Below, in pieces: positions 37,410 through 47,141 of a stretch of DNA of 49,950 nucleotides (positions within the stretch are counted from its first letter, which is position 1; every line of letters begins with the position of its first letter). Where the stretch lies: assembly GCF_001592225.1 (NCBI RefSeq), contig NZ_BCWN01000026.1, forward strand, positions 1 through 49,950, given 5' to 3'. Below the pieces are notes generated by a model. It had not been told where the DNA came from and made no database searches. It worked only from the letters and a program-made list of their open reading frames with translations. The translations under genes were made by a program, and so were the position numbers. The stretch is from Castellaniella caeni NBRC 101664 (GTDB lineage: Bacteria; Pseudomonadota; Gammaproteobacteria; Burkholderiales; Burkholderiaceae_B).

Positions 37410-38974
37410 GGGGCGTCGGGGGATTCTTGGGGGGCCAGGCGCTCGATCTGCACGGCGGCGATGCGGCGGCCCTCCAGGGCGGCGACGGTGAAGCGGAAGG
37501 CGTCGTAGTCGTGCACGAGTTCGCACTGGTCGCCGACCTCGGGCAGGCGGCCAAAACGGCTGAGCAGATAGCCGGCGATGGTGGAGTATTCCTCGTCCTC
37601 GTCCACCAGGCCGTCGGTGTGCAGGATCTGCTCAAGGTGATGCAGGTCGGCGGCGCCGTCCACACGCCAGCGCCCGTGGCCCTGATCGATGATGTCGGGG
37701 GCTTCGTCCTCGTCGGGAAACTCGCCCGCGATCGCCTCGAAGATGTCGATGGGGGTGACCACCCCCACGATCGAGCCGAACTCGTCGGCCACCAGCACCA
37801 GCAGACCGTGCGCCCGCTTGAGGGTTTCCATCAGCTGCAGGATTTCGATGGTTTCGTGCACGATGATGGGCTCGCGCAGGCGGTTCTCGCGGATGCAGCC
37901 CTGCTCGATGAGATCGAGCAGCAGTTCTTTGGCCCGCCCGATGCCGACGACCTCGTCCAGCGTGCCGCGACACACCGGGAAGAAGCTGTGCGGTTCGCGG
38001 ATCAGCTGCTCGCGCAGTTCGTCCGCCGGGGCTTCGAGATTGATCCAGGAAACGTCGGTGCGCGGCGTCATCACCGAATGCACGTTGCGGTCGCTGAGCG
38101 TGAGCACGCCGCTGACCATGTTGCGCTCTTCGTCGCCAAAGGCCTCGATCGGCAAGGCGGCCGTCTCGTCTGACTCAACGTCAGGCCCGAGCAAGGGCTT
38201 GCGCCCCAGCATCATCAGCACGGCCTCGGCCGTGCGCTCACGCAAGGGACGCCGCATCTCGGCGCGCCGCACGTTGCGCTTGGCCCACTGGTTGAGCCCC
38301 TCGATCATCACCGAGAAGATGATGGCGGCGTACAGATAGCCCTTGGGCACGGCAAACTTGAAACCATCGGCCATGAGCGAAAAACCGATCGTCAGCAAAA
38401 AGCCCAGGCACAGAATGACCACGGTCTGGTGAGCATTGACGAACGTGGTGATGGGCTTGGACGCCACCAGCATGATGCCCATGGCGATCACCACCGCCGC
38501 CATCATGATGGCCAGATGATCGACCATCCCGACCGCCGTGATGACCGAATCGAGCGAGAACACCGCATCCAGGATGACGATCTGCGTGACGATCACCCAG
38601 AAGTCGGCGTGGATGCGCGAGCCTGTGGCGTGCTGGGTACGCCCCTCGATGCGGTCGTGCAGCTCGAAGGTGGCCTTGAACAGCAGAAAAAAGCCACCCA
38701 CGATGAGGATGACGTCGCGCCCCGAGAAGCCCATTTCACCCACGTGAAACAGCGGCCGGGTGAACGTCACCAGGTGCGACATCAGGGTGAGCAGCAAGAG
38801 CCGCATCACCAGCGCCAGGCTCAGGCCCGTGACACGGGCATGGTCGCGTTCTTTGGGCGGCAGCTTGTCGACCAGAATGGCGATGAACACCAGATTGTCG
38901 ATGCCCAGAACGATTTCCAGGACGATCAGGGTGAACAAGCCCACCCAGGCTGCCGGATCCAGCAACCATTCCAT
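37394..38974 (-). CDS. TerC-type membrane protein with CBS and CorC/HlyC domains (YegH/YoaE-like)
   Basis: The 526-residue protein has a TerC-like membrane domain of seven helices (residues 1-230, with [22 protein letters not shown] and [22 protein letters not shown], the acidic intramembrane motifs). A CBS pair follows ([45 protein letters not shown]). The C-terminal CorC_HlyC transporter-associated domain covers about 440-520. The family is linked to metal-ion homeostasis, with the substrate unclear. Its 3' end overlaps lpxH. Confidence 0.9.
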   Translation of the reverse strand: MEWLLDPAAWVGLFTLIVLEIVLGIDNLVFIAILVDKLPPKERDHARVTGLSLALVMRLLLLTLMSHLVTFTRPLFHVGEMGFSGRDVILIVGGFFLLFKATFELHDRIEGRTQHATGSRIHADFWVIVTQIVILDAVFSLDSVITAVGMVDHLAIMMAAVVIAMGIMLVASKPITTFVNAHQTVVILCLGFLLTIGFSLMADGFKFAVPKGYLYAAIIFSVMIEGLNQWAKRNVRRAEMRRPLRERTAEAVLMMLGRKPLLGPDVESDETAALPIEAFGDEERNMVSGVLTLSDRNVHSVMTPRTDVSWINLEAPADELREQLIREPHSFFPVCRGTLDEVVGIGRAKELLLDLIEQGCIRENRLREPIIVHETIEILQLMETLKRAHGLLVLVADEFGSIVGVVTPIDIFEAIAGEFPDEDEAPDIIDQGHGRWRVDGAADLHHLEQILHTDGLVDEDEEYSTIAGYLLSRFGRLPEVGDQCELVHDYDAFRFTVAALEGRRIAAVQIERLAPQESPDAPQSLH

Positions 38975-38987
38975 GTCGCGGCGTCCT

Positions 38988-39758
38988 TCAGGCTTGCAGG
39001 TGGGCCATCATCTGGGCAAACACCTTGGTGCCCGCCGCCAGCACGTTGCCGGACTCAAGCCAGCCTTGTTCGCCCTGGAAGTCGGCGACCAGGCCACCGG
39101 CTTCGAGCACCAGCAGACTGCCCGCGGCCATGTCCCAGGGTTTGAGGCCCACGCCGCAAAAGCCGTCGAGGCGCCCGCAGGCCACCCAGGCCAGATCGAG
39201 CACGGTGGAGCCGCTGCGCCGCGCCGCCGCGCAATCGGCCAGCATGGGCACGAAGGGCGAGTGCGCGGGCAGGGCCGTCGATTGGGGAATGTGCGAGGCC
39301 AGCAAGGCGTCGTGGTAGCGCAGGCAGGACGACACCCGCACGCGGCGGTCGTTGAGAAACGCCCCGCTGCCGCGGCTGGCGGTGAACATCTCGTTGCGCG
39401 TGGGGTCGTAGATGACGGCATGCGAGGCCAGCCCCCGGTGCATCAAGGCGATGGACACCGCGTAGTGCTGGAAGCCGTGGATGAAGTTGGTGGTGCCATC
39501 GAGCGGGTCGATGATCCACTGGAATTCGGGCTCGGATGCGCCATGCCTGCCGGACTCTTCACCCAGAAAGGCATGCTCGGGATAGGCTGTGCGTAAAATG
39601 TCGATGATCGCTTCTTCGGCGGCCCGATCGACCTCGGTGACATAGTCTTTGGGGCCTTTACGCGCGACATTCAGACGTTCAAGGTCTAGACTGGCGCGGT
39701 TGATGATGGCGCCCGCACGGCGCGCCGCCTTGATGGCGGTGTTAAGCATCGGATGCAT
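38988..39758 (-). CDS. suhB: Inositol-1-monophosphatase (SuhB)
   Basis: The 256-residue protein starts [23 protein letters not shown], matching the SuhB start. The magnesium ligands are in [23 protein letters not shown] and [31 protein letters not shown]. It removes phosphate from inositol monophosphate, and SuhB also has a role in rRNA antitermination in E. coli. It lies 13 bases upstream of the TerC-type gene on the same strand and is divergent from trmJ. Confidence 0.95.
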   Translation of the reverse strand: MHPMLNTAIKAARRAGAIINRASLDLERLNVARKGPKDYVTEVDRAAEEAIIDILRTAYPEHAFLGEESGRHGASEPEFQWIIDPLDGTTNFIHGFQHYAVSIALMHRGLASHAVIYDPTRNEMFTASRGSGAFLNDRRVRVSSCLRYHDALLASHIPQSTALPAHSPFVPMLADCAAARRSGSTVLDLAWVACGRLDGFCGVGLKPWDMAAGSLLVLEAGGLVADFQGEQGWLESGNVLAAGTKVFAQMMAHLQA

Positions 39759-39798
39759 AAGTTTCCAAAGATCACGGGTAATAAGTCTTCTATTTTAA

Positions 39799-40623
39799 AT
39801 GACTCCAGCACTTTCCTCCGATTCAGCCCTTTCCGGGCAAAATCCCTTCGCGCGCGTACGCTTCGTCATGGTCAGCCCCAGCCACCCCGGCAACGTCGGT
39901 TCGGCGGCGCGCGCCATCAAGACGATGGGCTTTCACGCGCTGCATCTGGTGAACCCCGGCACCGACGACGTGCTGCATCACCCCGACGCGCACGCCCTGG
40001 CCAGCGGCGCGGTGGACATTCTGGAGCAGGCAACCATCCACGCCAGCCTGGCCGATGCCCTTGCTCCCACCACGCTGGCCTTTGCCCTCACGGCCCGCGC
40101 CCGGGCGCTGGGCTCGGCCCCCTGCGACATCCGCGAGGCCGCCCGGCAGTCGGCTAGCGAGCTGGCGCATGACGACGCGCAGATCGCCATCGTGCTGGGC
40201 ACCGAGCGCTCGGGCCTCACCAATGAAGAAATCCTGCTGTGCCAGCAGGTTTGCCACATCCCGGCCAACCCCGCGTACAGTTCGCTCAACGTCTCGCAGG
40301 CGCTGCAGCTGGCGGCCTGGGAAATGCGCTATGCCCTGCTGCCCCTCACGCACGAGGCGCGCCTGCCCGACACGCACGGACGCCACGACCCCGGCGCCGA
40401 CCCGGCCGCCAGCGAGCGCGTGCAGGCCCTGCTGGATCACTTTGAACAAGCCCTGGTGGCCGTCGGCTTTCTCGACCCCCTGCACCCCAAGAAACTGGTG
40501 CCTCGCATACGCCAGATGTTCACGCGCAACCGCCTGACTACCGACGAAGTCGATATGATGCGAGGTTTGTGTACCGCCATGATCCGCACCGCCCAGCACG
40601 CCCACTCACCGGACAAAACCTGA
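39799..40623 (+). CDS. trmJ: tRNA (cytidine/uridine-2'-O-)-methyltransferase TrmJ
   Basis: The 274-residue SPOUT methyltransferase modifies position 32 of tRNA. Motif 1 is VMVSPSHPGNVGSAARAIKTMG, motif 2 is LGTERSGLTNEEI and motif 3 is NPAYSSLNVSQALQLAAWEMRY. A C-terminal extension (ALLDHFEQALVAVGFLDP) is typical of TrmJ. It is divergent from suhB with a 40-base gap and stops 6 bases before cysE. Confidence 0.94.
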   Translation: MTPALSSDSALSGQNPFARVRFVMVSPSHPGNVGSAARAIKTMGFHALHLVNPGTDDVLHHPDAHALASGAVDILEQATIHASLADALAPTTLAFALTARARALGSAPCDIREAARQSASELAHDDAQIAIVLGTERSGLTNEEILLCQQVCHIPANPAYSSLNVSQALQLAAWEMRYALLPLTHEARLPDTHGRHDPGADPAASERVQALLDHFEQALVAVGFLDPLHPKKLVPRIRQMFTRNRLTTDEVDMMRGLCTAMIRTAQHAHSPDKT

Positions 40624-40629
40624 GCCATT

Positions 40630-41679
40630 ATGTTTGACCAGCTCCGCGAAGACATTGCCTGCATCCACGAACGCGACCCGGCGGCCCGCAGCCGCATCGA
40701 GATCCTCACCTGTTATCCGGGCCTGCACGCCATCCTCATTCACCGCCTGGCGCACGCGCTCTGGGTGCGCCGCTGGTACTGGGCCGGGCGTTTCATCTCG
40801 CACCTGGGGCGCATCTTCACGGGCATCGAAATCCACCCCGGTGCCGTGATCGGCAAGCGCGTCTTCATCGACCACGGCTTTGGCGTGGTCATCGGCGAGA
40901 CCGCCGAGGTGGGCGACGACTGCACGATCTACCAGGGCGTCACCCTGGGCGGCACGCGCCTGTACAAGGGCGAGAAGCGCCACCCCACGCTGGAAGAAGG
41001 CGTGGTCGTGGGTGCCGGGGCCCAGATTCTGGGCGGCTTCACCGTGGGCGCCCACGCCCGGGTGGGCTCCAACGCGGTCGTCATCAAGCCCGTGCCCGCG
41101 GGCGCCACGGCGGTGGGCAACCCGGCGCGCGTCATTCTGCCTGAAGACCATACAGTGACCGCGGAGCCGACACCGGCGCCCGGCGCGAACGGAGTGGCAT
41201 CACCGGGCGCGGCGTCACCGGACGTGGCACCGCTGACCGGCGACCAGCCTACTGCCGGGCCCGCCGCCACGGCCCCGCAGGACACGGCAGCCCAGACATC
41301 GGGCGCGGCACACGAAGATCGCGCAACCCCGGCAACGGAACCCGGCGCGAACGTCGGCACGGACGCCGCCCGGCCCGCACCCGCCGCCGCGCACCAGTCC
41401 GCTGAATGGATCACCGCCCCCCTGCAAGACCTGCTGCAGCGCAGTCAGACCGAGCCCCCCGCCCCCGGCGGCGCGCCGGGCGACTTCGCCCCCTACGGGG
41501 TGGGCCGTGCCGACGACGACCCGCTGCTGCAAGTGCTGCACGAACTCATCAACCACACGGCGCAGCAGGACGAACGCATCCACAAGCTGTGCCAGGCCAT
41601 GGAAGATCTGGGCCAGCGCATCGAAAACGGCCAACGGCCCCTGGACGTGGAACGCCTGAACCGCCTGGTGGACGACTGA
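40630..41679 (+). CDS. cysE: Serine O-acetyltransferase with unusual C-terminal extension
   Basis: Residues 1-175 are an ordinary short (EpsC-like) serine acetyltransferase that makes O-acetylserine for cysteine synthesis: [82 protein letters not shown] and the left-handed beta-helix hexapeptides. The catalytic His is in IDHGFG. From about 176 to 265 a low-complexity Ala/Pro/Thr/Gly linker follows, then a helical tail ([33 protein letters not shown]) that looks like a coiled coil. It follows trmJ by 6 bases. Confidence 0.92.
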   Translation: MFDQLREDIACIHERDPAARSRIEILTCYPGLHAILIHRLAHALWVRRWYWAGRFISHLGRIFTGIEIHPGAVIGKRVFIDHGFGVVIGETAEVGDDCTIYQGVTLGGTRLYKGEKRHPTLEEGVVVGAGAQILGGFTVGAHARVGSNAVVIKPVPAGATAVGNPARVILPEDHTVTAEPTPAPGANGVASPGAASPDVAPLTGDQPTAGPAATAPQDTAAQTSGAAHEDRATPATEPGANVGTDAARPAPAAAHQSAEWITAPLQDLLQRSQTEPPAPGGAPGDFAPYGVGRADDDPLLQVLHELINHTAQQDERIHKLCQAMEDLGQRIENGQRPLDVERLNRLVDD

Positions 41680-41758
41680 GCGCGGCCAGGCAGCGCGGCT
41701 ACGGTGCCCATCGGCCGACAGGCCGACGGAGCGCCACGCCGACAAGCTGGGCCGACGC

Positions 41759-42604
41759 TCAGCCCGCCCGGCGGGCCGACTGCGCATCGGCGGCCACCGT
41801 GTGGATTTCGCGCAAGGGAACCGGGCTGCGCAGGCCCGCCTGACGCAGCACCTGGGGCGCGCGGCGATACAGGTCGAAGCGCACGTCCCAGTACTTGGCC
41901 GCGGGCGTCCAGACGCGGACATTGACCATCACCGCGCTGTCGCGATATTCCATCACCATCACCTGCGGCGTGGGGCTGTCCAGCACATCCGCCTGCTGCA
42001 CCACCAGATCGCGCAGCGCCGCCATGGCCAGTTCGAGGTCGTCATCATGGCGCACGGCCAGCAGCACGTCGAGCCGCCGCCTGTCATTGCGGCTGTAATT
42101 GATGATGAGGCTGCCCCACACCAGCGAGTTGGGCAAGATGAGATGAATACCGTCGTACTGCACGATGCGGGTCATGAACAGCCCGATTTCATCGACCGTG
42201 CCCTCGGCCTTGTCCTGTACGGCCACGTATTCACCCGCCCGCACGGGCCGCAGCAAAATCAGCATGATGCCCGCGGCGAAATTTTGCAGCGTGCCCTGCA
42301 AAGCCAGGCCCACAGCCAAGGCCGAGGCCCCCAACATGGCCACCAGGCTGGCCGTCTGCACCCCCAGGCGCGCCAGCACCGCCAGCAACACCACGACGCG
42401 CACCGACCAGACGGCAATGCTGCGCAGCATAGGCACGACGGTGGGGTCGATGCGCGAGGAATGATCGGCCAGCCGCCGCACCCAGCGGCCCAGCGCGTTT
42501 GACAGGGCCCAGCCCAGCACCAGAATCAGCACAGTGGTGAGCAGATGCATGGACCACTGCTGCAAGTCGGGCATGCTGGCCCAGAAGGCGCGAAATTGTT
42601 CCAT
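41759..42604 (-). CDS. Small-conductance mechanosensitive channel (MscS family)
   Basis: The 281-residue channel protein has three N-terminal helices; the pore helix is ALAVGLALQGTLQNFAAGIMLILLRPVRAGEYV, the signature of MscS. A beta domain (KAEGTVDEIGLFMTRIVQYDGIHLILPNS) and an alpha/beta C-terminus follow. It opens on membrane tension and protects against hypo-osmotic shock. It is convergent with cysE and is followed upstream by a gene-free repeat region. Confidence 0.93.
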   Translation of the reverse strand: MEQFRAFWASMPDLQQWSMHLLTTVLILVLGWALSNALGRWVRRLADHSSRIDPTVVPMLRSIAVWSVRVVVLLAVLARLGVQTASLVAMLGASALAVGLALQGTLQNFAAGIMLILLRPVRAGEYVAVQDKAEGTVDEIGLFMTRIVQYDGIHLILPNSLVWGSLIINYSRNDRRRLDVLLAVRHDDDLELAMAALRDLVVQQADVLDSPTPQVMVMEYRDSAVMVNVRVWTPAAKYWDVRFDLYRRAPQVLRQAGLRSPVPLREIHTVAADAQSARRAG

Positions 42605-43062
42605 GAGACGGGCTCCCGGTGGGAAAAAAGCCCATTCTAGCGTGTCGGCTTCGTCGCCTGAAACATAGGTCGGACGTTCGGGATCATTGCGACGTTTTTG
42701 TCCACGCGAAATGTGGACAAAAACCTGGACAAGTCTTGGAGCAGTCGATTTTTATGTTTCCAAACAGGCGGTTACGAGCCCTGGTCAAAAAACGACCACG
42801 GGGATATCTTGGGTATGACAGGCTATTTATCCACGCCAACTGTGGACAAGTCCAGGGACAAGCTGAGGGTTATCCCTGAACTCGTCGCTGGATCAAGGGC
42901 TTAGACAGGCTGAGCAAAAATTGACACCCTGCAGGATCTTGTCCACGCGAAATGTGGACAAGAGGCTGGACAAGTCTTGGAGCAGTCGATTTTTACCTGT
43001 CAGGACAGGCAGTTATCATCGCTGGTGAAAGTTTGACCCATAGGTGCAAACCACAGCGGCGA
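42605..43062. repeat. Gene-free region with three DnaA-box-like inverted repeats
   Basis: Three inverted repeats of the form TT(G/A)TCCAC-7 bases-GTGGACAA lie at 42698-42720, 42827-42849 and 42939-42961, 129 and 112 bases apart. The first can be extended to 11-bp arms. Following sequence is shared between copy 1 and copy 3 (CTGGACAAGTCTTGGAGCAG and TCGATTTTTA), so these are about 120-base units repeated and diverged. TTATCCAC and TTGTCCACA resemble DnaA boxes. No gene with a ribosome site is visible. Function is not known from the sequence; a DnaA-binding or other protein-binding cluster is a possibility. Confidence 0.7.
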
Positions 43063-43383
43063 CTAGACGTCCAGATCCAGCAGAATGCTGCCCAGGGTCT
43101 TGCCGTGGGCATCCAGGGCCAGCGAGCGGGTCACACCGCCGCGCAGCACGCCCGTCACCACGAAATTCAGGGCGGCCACGCCCGGCAGTTCGTAGCGGCG
43201 CACCTGAAAACCGGGCGGCACGTCGCCCGCCTCGAAAAGCCCGGCCAAATACGCCTGCACCCGTGCCGCACTCAGCGCGGCGCACAGCCGTTCGTAGTCA
43301 TCGTGCCGATAAGCGATAACGGAAATATTGGACGTATCGCCCTTGTCGCCCGTGCGCGCATGCGCCAGTTGCCGTAGTTTCAT
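43063..43383 (-). CDS. AtuA-related C-terminal-domain protein
   Basis: The 106-residue protein starts MKLRQLAHARTGDKGDTSNI, and the RTGDKGDTSNISVIAY motif is that of the small domain that accompanies AtuA-type proteins. Its ATG overlaps the stop codon of the larger gene (ATGA), so the two are translationally coupled and probably form one complex. In some relatives the two domains are one polypeptide. The reaction is not established from the sequence. Confidence 0.85.
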   Translation of the reverse strand: MKLRQLAHARTGDKGDTSNISVIAYRHDDYERLCAALSAARVQAYLAGLFEAGDVPPGFQVRRYELPGVAALNFVVTGVLRGGVTRSLALDAHGKTLGSILLDLDV

Positions 43384-44747
43384 TGCGAGACCTCGAAGTG
43401 AACGGATGTCTGGATGCGCTCGGCGGGCCAGAGCAGCGACGCAACGGCCACGACCTGCTTGGTCAGCTTGCTGGCGCCACCGCCGCCCGCCGGGCCATTG
43501 GTGTATAGAGCTTCGACTTCGCGGCCCACCAGCTGGGCATGGTGCTGCTCGGCGCAGCGTGCCGCCACGCGCAAGCGCACCTCGGCGGGCTCGGCCCGCG
43601 GGGCGCCCAGCGTGGCACCATAGAGCGAATCCACCCCGATCAGGTCGGCGCGCACCTCGTCGGCGCGCACCCCCACCATCGGCAGGCGTTCGAGCACGAT
43701 CTCCCGCGCCAGCCGCGCGCGGGCGAGCGCGCCCGGCCCGCCGTAAGATATCTGCCCCTCGCCGATGTAGCCGTCCAGGTAGCCCACGCTGACCTTGAGC
43801 GTGGCGGGCTTCGGATGGCCATCGGCGCCGCTGGCCGACACGCGATCCGGTGCAATCTCGTGAAAGGCCACCTGGGAGAAATCCGCCACGACGTCGGGCG
43901 TGAGGTAGGCCTGCGGATCGTGAATCTCGTAGATCAGCTGCTCGCTGCACGTCTGCGGCGTCACCCGCCCGCCGGAACCGGCAACTTTGGTGATGCACAC
44001 CGCGCCCTCGGCCGAGACTTCGGCAATCGGAAAGCCCAGGCGCGCCAGCCCCGCGACATCCTTGAAACCGGGGTCGGCAAAATAGCCCCCCGTCACTTGC
44101 CCCGCGCATTCGAGCAGATGCCCGACCAAGGTGCCGCGCCCCAAGGCGGGCCAGTCGTCCCAGGACAAGCCGAATTCCAGCACCTGCGGGGCCAGGAACA
44201 GGGCCGGGTCGGCCACCCGGCCCGTGATCACGACATCGGCGTCCGCCTGCAGCGCCTGCACGATGCCGCCCGCCCCCAGGTAGGCATTGGCCGACACCAT
44301 GGCGCTCCCCAATTCCTTGGGCGTGATCCCGATGTCGAGCAGGGTATGTGCATCGTTGCGCACGGCGTCCAGCACATCGTCGCCCAGCACCGCCGCGACC
44401 TTCAGACCGTGCAGGCCGAGCGCCGTGGCCACCCGGCACACCTCTTGTACGGCCCCGCGCGGGTTGGCGGCCCCCATATTGCTGATGATGCGAAAACGCC
44501 GGGTGCCGTCCGCGTCGCGCAGATAGGGCAGTACCGCCTGCATGCGCTCGGTGAGCAGGGGGTCGTAGCCGCGCTCGGGCTGATGCAGGCGCTCCAGCTG
44601 GGCCAGCGCAATGGTGCGCTCGGCCAGGCACTCGAAAATGAGATAGTCGATCGCGCCGTCCCGCGCCAGCTCGACGGCCGGGTCGATCCGGTCGCCCGAA
44701 TACCCTGCCCCCGAGCCCAGGCGGATGCGCTGCTTCATCTTGTCCAT
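43380..44747 (-). CDS. Acyclic terpene utilization AtuA family protein (DUF1446)
   Basis: The 455-residue protein starts at the ATG at 44747 (MDKMKQRIRLGSGAGYSGDR) with GGAG 8 bases upstream. DUF1446 signatures are IRLGSGAGYSGDRIDPAVEL, RIISNMGAANPRGAV, VITGRVADPALFLAPQVLEFG and EGAVCITKVAGSGGRVTPQTCSEQL. AtuA was named for growth on citronellol or geraniol, but many members sit in other catabolic operons. Here it follows a CitMHS transporter by 35 bases, so a carboxylate or hydroxy-acid substrate is as likely as a terpene. Confidence 0.88.
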   Translation of the reverse strand: MDKMKQRIRLGSGAGYSGDRIDPAVELARDGAIDYLIFECLAERTIALAQLERLHQPERGYDPLLTERMQAVLPYLRDADGTRRFRIISNMGAANPRGAVQEVCRVATALGLHGLKVAAVLGDDVLDAVRNDAHTLLDIGITPKELGSAMVSANAYLGAGGIVQALQADADVVITGRVADPALFLAPQVLEFGLSWDDWPALGRGTLVGHLLECAGQVTGGYFADPGFKDVAGLARLGFPIAEVSAEGAVCITKVAGSGGRVTPQTCSEQLIYEIHDPQAYLTPDVVADFSQVAFHEIAPDRVSASGADGHPKPATLKVSVGYLDGYIGEGQISYGGPGALARARLAREIVLERLPMVGVRADEVRADLIGVDSLYGATLGAPRAEPAEVRLRVAARCAEQHHAQLVGREVEALYTNGPAGGGGASKLTKQVVAVASLLWPAERIQTSVHFEVSQ

Positions 44748-44782
44748 GATTCAAACTCCACAGAACTGTCCGGCCTTTCCGG

Positions 44783-46108
44783 CTAGAGCGGAAAGAGGCC
44801 GAACGCCACTGCCGCCAAGGTCATGACCACCGAGATCGCCAGCAGGAAAGGAATTGCAAAACGCTGGTGCACGCCCAGCTCCAGGCCGCACAGCCCCACC
44901 AGCAGGAAGGTGGCCGGGGTCAGCGGGCTGACGGGAAAGCCGACCGTCATCTGTCCCAGCGCGGCGGCATGAGCCACCTCGACCGCGACACCGCCATGCG
45001 CCTGCACGACCTGCGCCAGCACGGGCATCACGCCGAAATAGAAAGAATCGGGGTCGAACAACAGGCTCAGCGGCATGGACAGCAAGCCCAGGATGAAAGG
45101 CAAGTGCGTGGCCGCCGCCGTCGGAACATGGTCGGCGGCAAAGGTCGCCATGGCTTTCAGCATGCCCGTGCCGCTCATGATGCCCGTGAACACGCCCGCC
45201 GCCAGCAAAATGCTGGCCATGAGCAAGGCCGCCTTGGCGTGCGCATCGATTCGCACACGCTGCTGCTGCGCATCGGGGTAGTTGATGAGCAACGCCAGCA
45301 CGGTGCCCACCATGAAGCAGACGACGGGCGCGACGATGCCTGAAATCATGCTGCCGATAACGGCCACGACCAGCAGGGCGTTGATCCAGAACAGTTTGGG
45401 CCGCCGCGGATCGTCCTGCGCTGCGGGCGAAACGTCAGCCGCTGCACCTGCGTCAGACGCTGTCGGATCGCCCAGGACGGCATGGCCGCTGTCCCAGCCC
45501 GCCGCGCGCGTGCTGCGCCGCCCCAGCCACCAGGCAAAGAGCAGCACCATGGCAAACCCCACCAGCTGCACCGGAATCAGCGGCAGGTACAGATCGATGA
45601 CCGGCACCTCGAGCGCGGCGGCGGCGCGCAGCACCGGGCCGCCCCAAGGCAGCATATTGCCCACGCCGGCCGCCATGGCCACCACGCAGGCCAGGATGCG
45701 CCGATCGATGCGCAGGCGGTCGTAGAGCGGCAGCATGGCGGGAATCGTGACCATGAAAGTCACCGCGCCCGAACCATCCAGATGCACGATGGCGGCCAGG
45801 ATCGCCGTGCCCACCACGATGCGCACCGGGCTGTCGCCCGCGATGCGCAGTACACGATTGATGATGGGATCCAGCGTGCCAGCATCGGTCAAGATGCCAA
45901 AAAAGAGGATGGCAAACACGAACATGCCCGCCACCGGCGCAATGTTCTTGATGCCCGTGACCATGAAGCCGCCCACCTGAGGCGCAAAGCCCCCCACCAG
46001 AGCCGCCAGAATAGGGATCGCCGTCAAGGCCACCAGCGCGGACATGCGGTTGGTCATGATGCCAACCAACAGCACCAGTACCGTTATCAGCCCAAGAAGT
46101 GCCAACAT
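44783..46108 (-). CDS. CitMHS family citrate-type transporter
   Basis: The 441-residue integral membrane protein has about 12 hydrophobic segments and the family motifs LFFGILTDAGTLDPIINRVLR, HLDGSGAVTFMVTIPAMLPLYDRL and VGNMLPWGGPVLRAAAAL. It should import citrate, often as a metal complex, or a related di- or tricarboxylate, with protons. It starts at the ATG at 46108, 7 bases after AGGAG. It is first in the minus-strand operon with the two AtuA genes. Confidence 0.92.
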   Translation of the reverse strand: MLALLGLITVLVLLVGIMTNRMSALVALTAIPILAALVGGFAPQVGGFMVTGIKNIAPVAGMFVFAILFFGILTDAGTLDPIINRVLRIAGDSPVRIVVGTAILAAIVHLDGSGAVTFMVTIPAMLPLYDRLRIDRRILACVVAMAAGVGNMLPWGGPVLRAAAALEVPVIDLYLPLIPVQLVGFAMVLLFAWWLGRRSTRAAGWDSGHAVLGDPTASDAGAAADVSPAAQDDPRRPKLFWINALLVVAVIGSMISGIVAPVVCFMVGTVLALLINYPDAQQQRVRIDAHAKAALLMASILLAAGVFTGIMSGTGMLKAMATFAADHVPTAAATHLPFILGLLSMPLSLLFDPDSFYFGVMPVLAQVVQAHGGVAVEVAHAAALGQMTVGFPVSPLTPATFLLVGLCGLELGVHQRFAIPFLLAISVVMTLAAVAFGLFPL

Positions 46109-46232
46109 CGAAGTCTCCTGATCATGCGTCGGCTCCAGCCGACTTGTTATGTCGATAATCGAGAGGACAGCTTAGGACGGCCGATTTGATAATAAAATTG
46201 AAATTTTTGAATGCCTGTAATTTGAAAATCAA
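46109..46232. promoter_or_regulatory. Divergent control region of the CitMHS operon and its LysR regulator
   Basis: This AT-rich stretch holds the palindrome ATTTGA-AAA-TCAAAT at 46220-46234, which overlaps the regulator's start codon, and a related ATTTGAT near 46184. LysR regulators bind such dyads between divergent genes, to repress themselves and activate the operon. The binding is inferred. Confidence 0.5.
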
Positions 46233-47141
46233 ATGAGACAAGGCTTCCGCCACATTCGTGCTTTTCTGCAGGCCGCACGCCTGGGCAGCTTCACCCAGGC
46301 CGCACAATCACTGCACGTCTCGCAGCCCGCCCTGACCGTGCAGATTCGCCAGCTGGAAGAAGAACTGGGCGTGCGCCTCTTCGACCGCGATCGGCGCCAG
46401 GTGAGCCTGAGCCAGGAAGGGCGCAACATGCTCGCCCCGCTGCAAAGAATCCTCGACGAATTCGAGGGAGCCATCGAACAGGCGCACGACCTGGCCGGGC
46501 TCAAGCGCGGCCGCCTGACGGTGGCGGCGCTGCCCTCCATCGCCGCCGCCTGGCTGCCCGCCCTGATCCACCGGTTTCACGCCGCGCATCCCGGCATCGA
46601 CATCCACGTGGCCGACGTGCCCGCCGCCCGGCTGCAGCGTCTGGTCAAGGACGAAGAGGCCGACCTCGGCATCGGCCCCTGGGTGAACCGCGACCGCGCC
46701 CTGCAGTTTCGTGAACTGATGGAAGACAGCCTGCAGGTGTTCTTTCCGGCAGAGCACCCGCTGGCCGGCTTGCGGCGCCCCACGCTGCCCCGCCTGACCC
46801 GCTATCCCCACGTGCTCACCAGCCCGGGCACCAGCGTCCGGGAAGCCGTCCACCGGGCGCTCGAAGCAGGCAACCTGGACATCGAGGTCGCCTGCGAGGT
46901 GGCGTACCTGTCAACGGCCATTGGCATGGTACGCGCTGGCCTGGGGATCGCCATCCTGCCGCTCTCCACCCTGCACGCGGCGCCTTGTGACGGCCTGCTG
47001 CACCGGCCCATCGCCAACCCGCACCTGCACCGCAAGCTGGGGCTGATCACCGCCAAGCGGCGTACGCCGTCAGCGGCGGCGCAGGCGTTCATCGAGCTGC
47101 TGCTGACCCAGGATCTGCGTCTTTCAGCGCCAAGCGACTAG
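46233..47141 (+). CDS. LysR-family transcriptional regulator
   Basis: The 302-residue regulator has the LysR helix-turn-helix at about 5-62 (FLQAARLGSFTQAAQSLHVSQPALTVQIRQLEEELGVRLFDRDRR) and a periplasmic-binding-like effector domain from about residue 90. It is divergent from the CitMHS/AtuA operon and most likely controls it in response to the transported or degraded acid. The end overlaps the convergent EamA gene by 4 bases. Confidence 0.92.
   Translation: MRQGFRHIRAFLQAARLGSFTQAAQSLHVSQPALTVQIRQLEEELGVRLFDRDRRQVSLSQEGRNMLAPLQRILDEFEGAIEQAHDLAGLKRGRLTVAALPSIAAAWLPALIHRFHAAHPGIDIHVADVPAARLQRLVKDEEADLGIGPWVNRDRALQFRELMEDSLQVFFPAEHPLAGLRRPTLPRLTRYPHVLTSPGTSVREAVHRALEAGNLDIEVACEVAYLSTAIGMVRAGLGIAILPLSTLHAAPCDGLLHRPIANPHLHRKLGLITAKRRTPSAAAQAFIELLLTQDLRLSAPSD

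Noticed and set aside
39823-40605. A 260-codon minus-strand frame opposite trmJ
   Set aside because: It is an antisense shadow; trmJ on the plus strand has all three SPOUT motifs.
42605-43062. Chromosomal replication origin
   Set aside because: DnaA-box-like motifs are present, but there is no dnaA, dnaN, gyrB or rnpA near and no clear AT-rich unwinding region, so I report only a DnaA-box-like cluster.
43063-44754. A single 563-codon minus-strand frame across both AtuA genes
   Set aside because: In most of its length this frame gives a low-complexity Gly/Arg-rich translation. The two overlapping genes in other frames carry the family motifs; only the last 106 residues of this frame are real.
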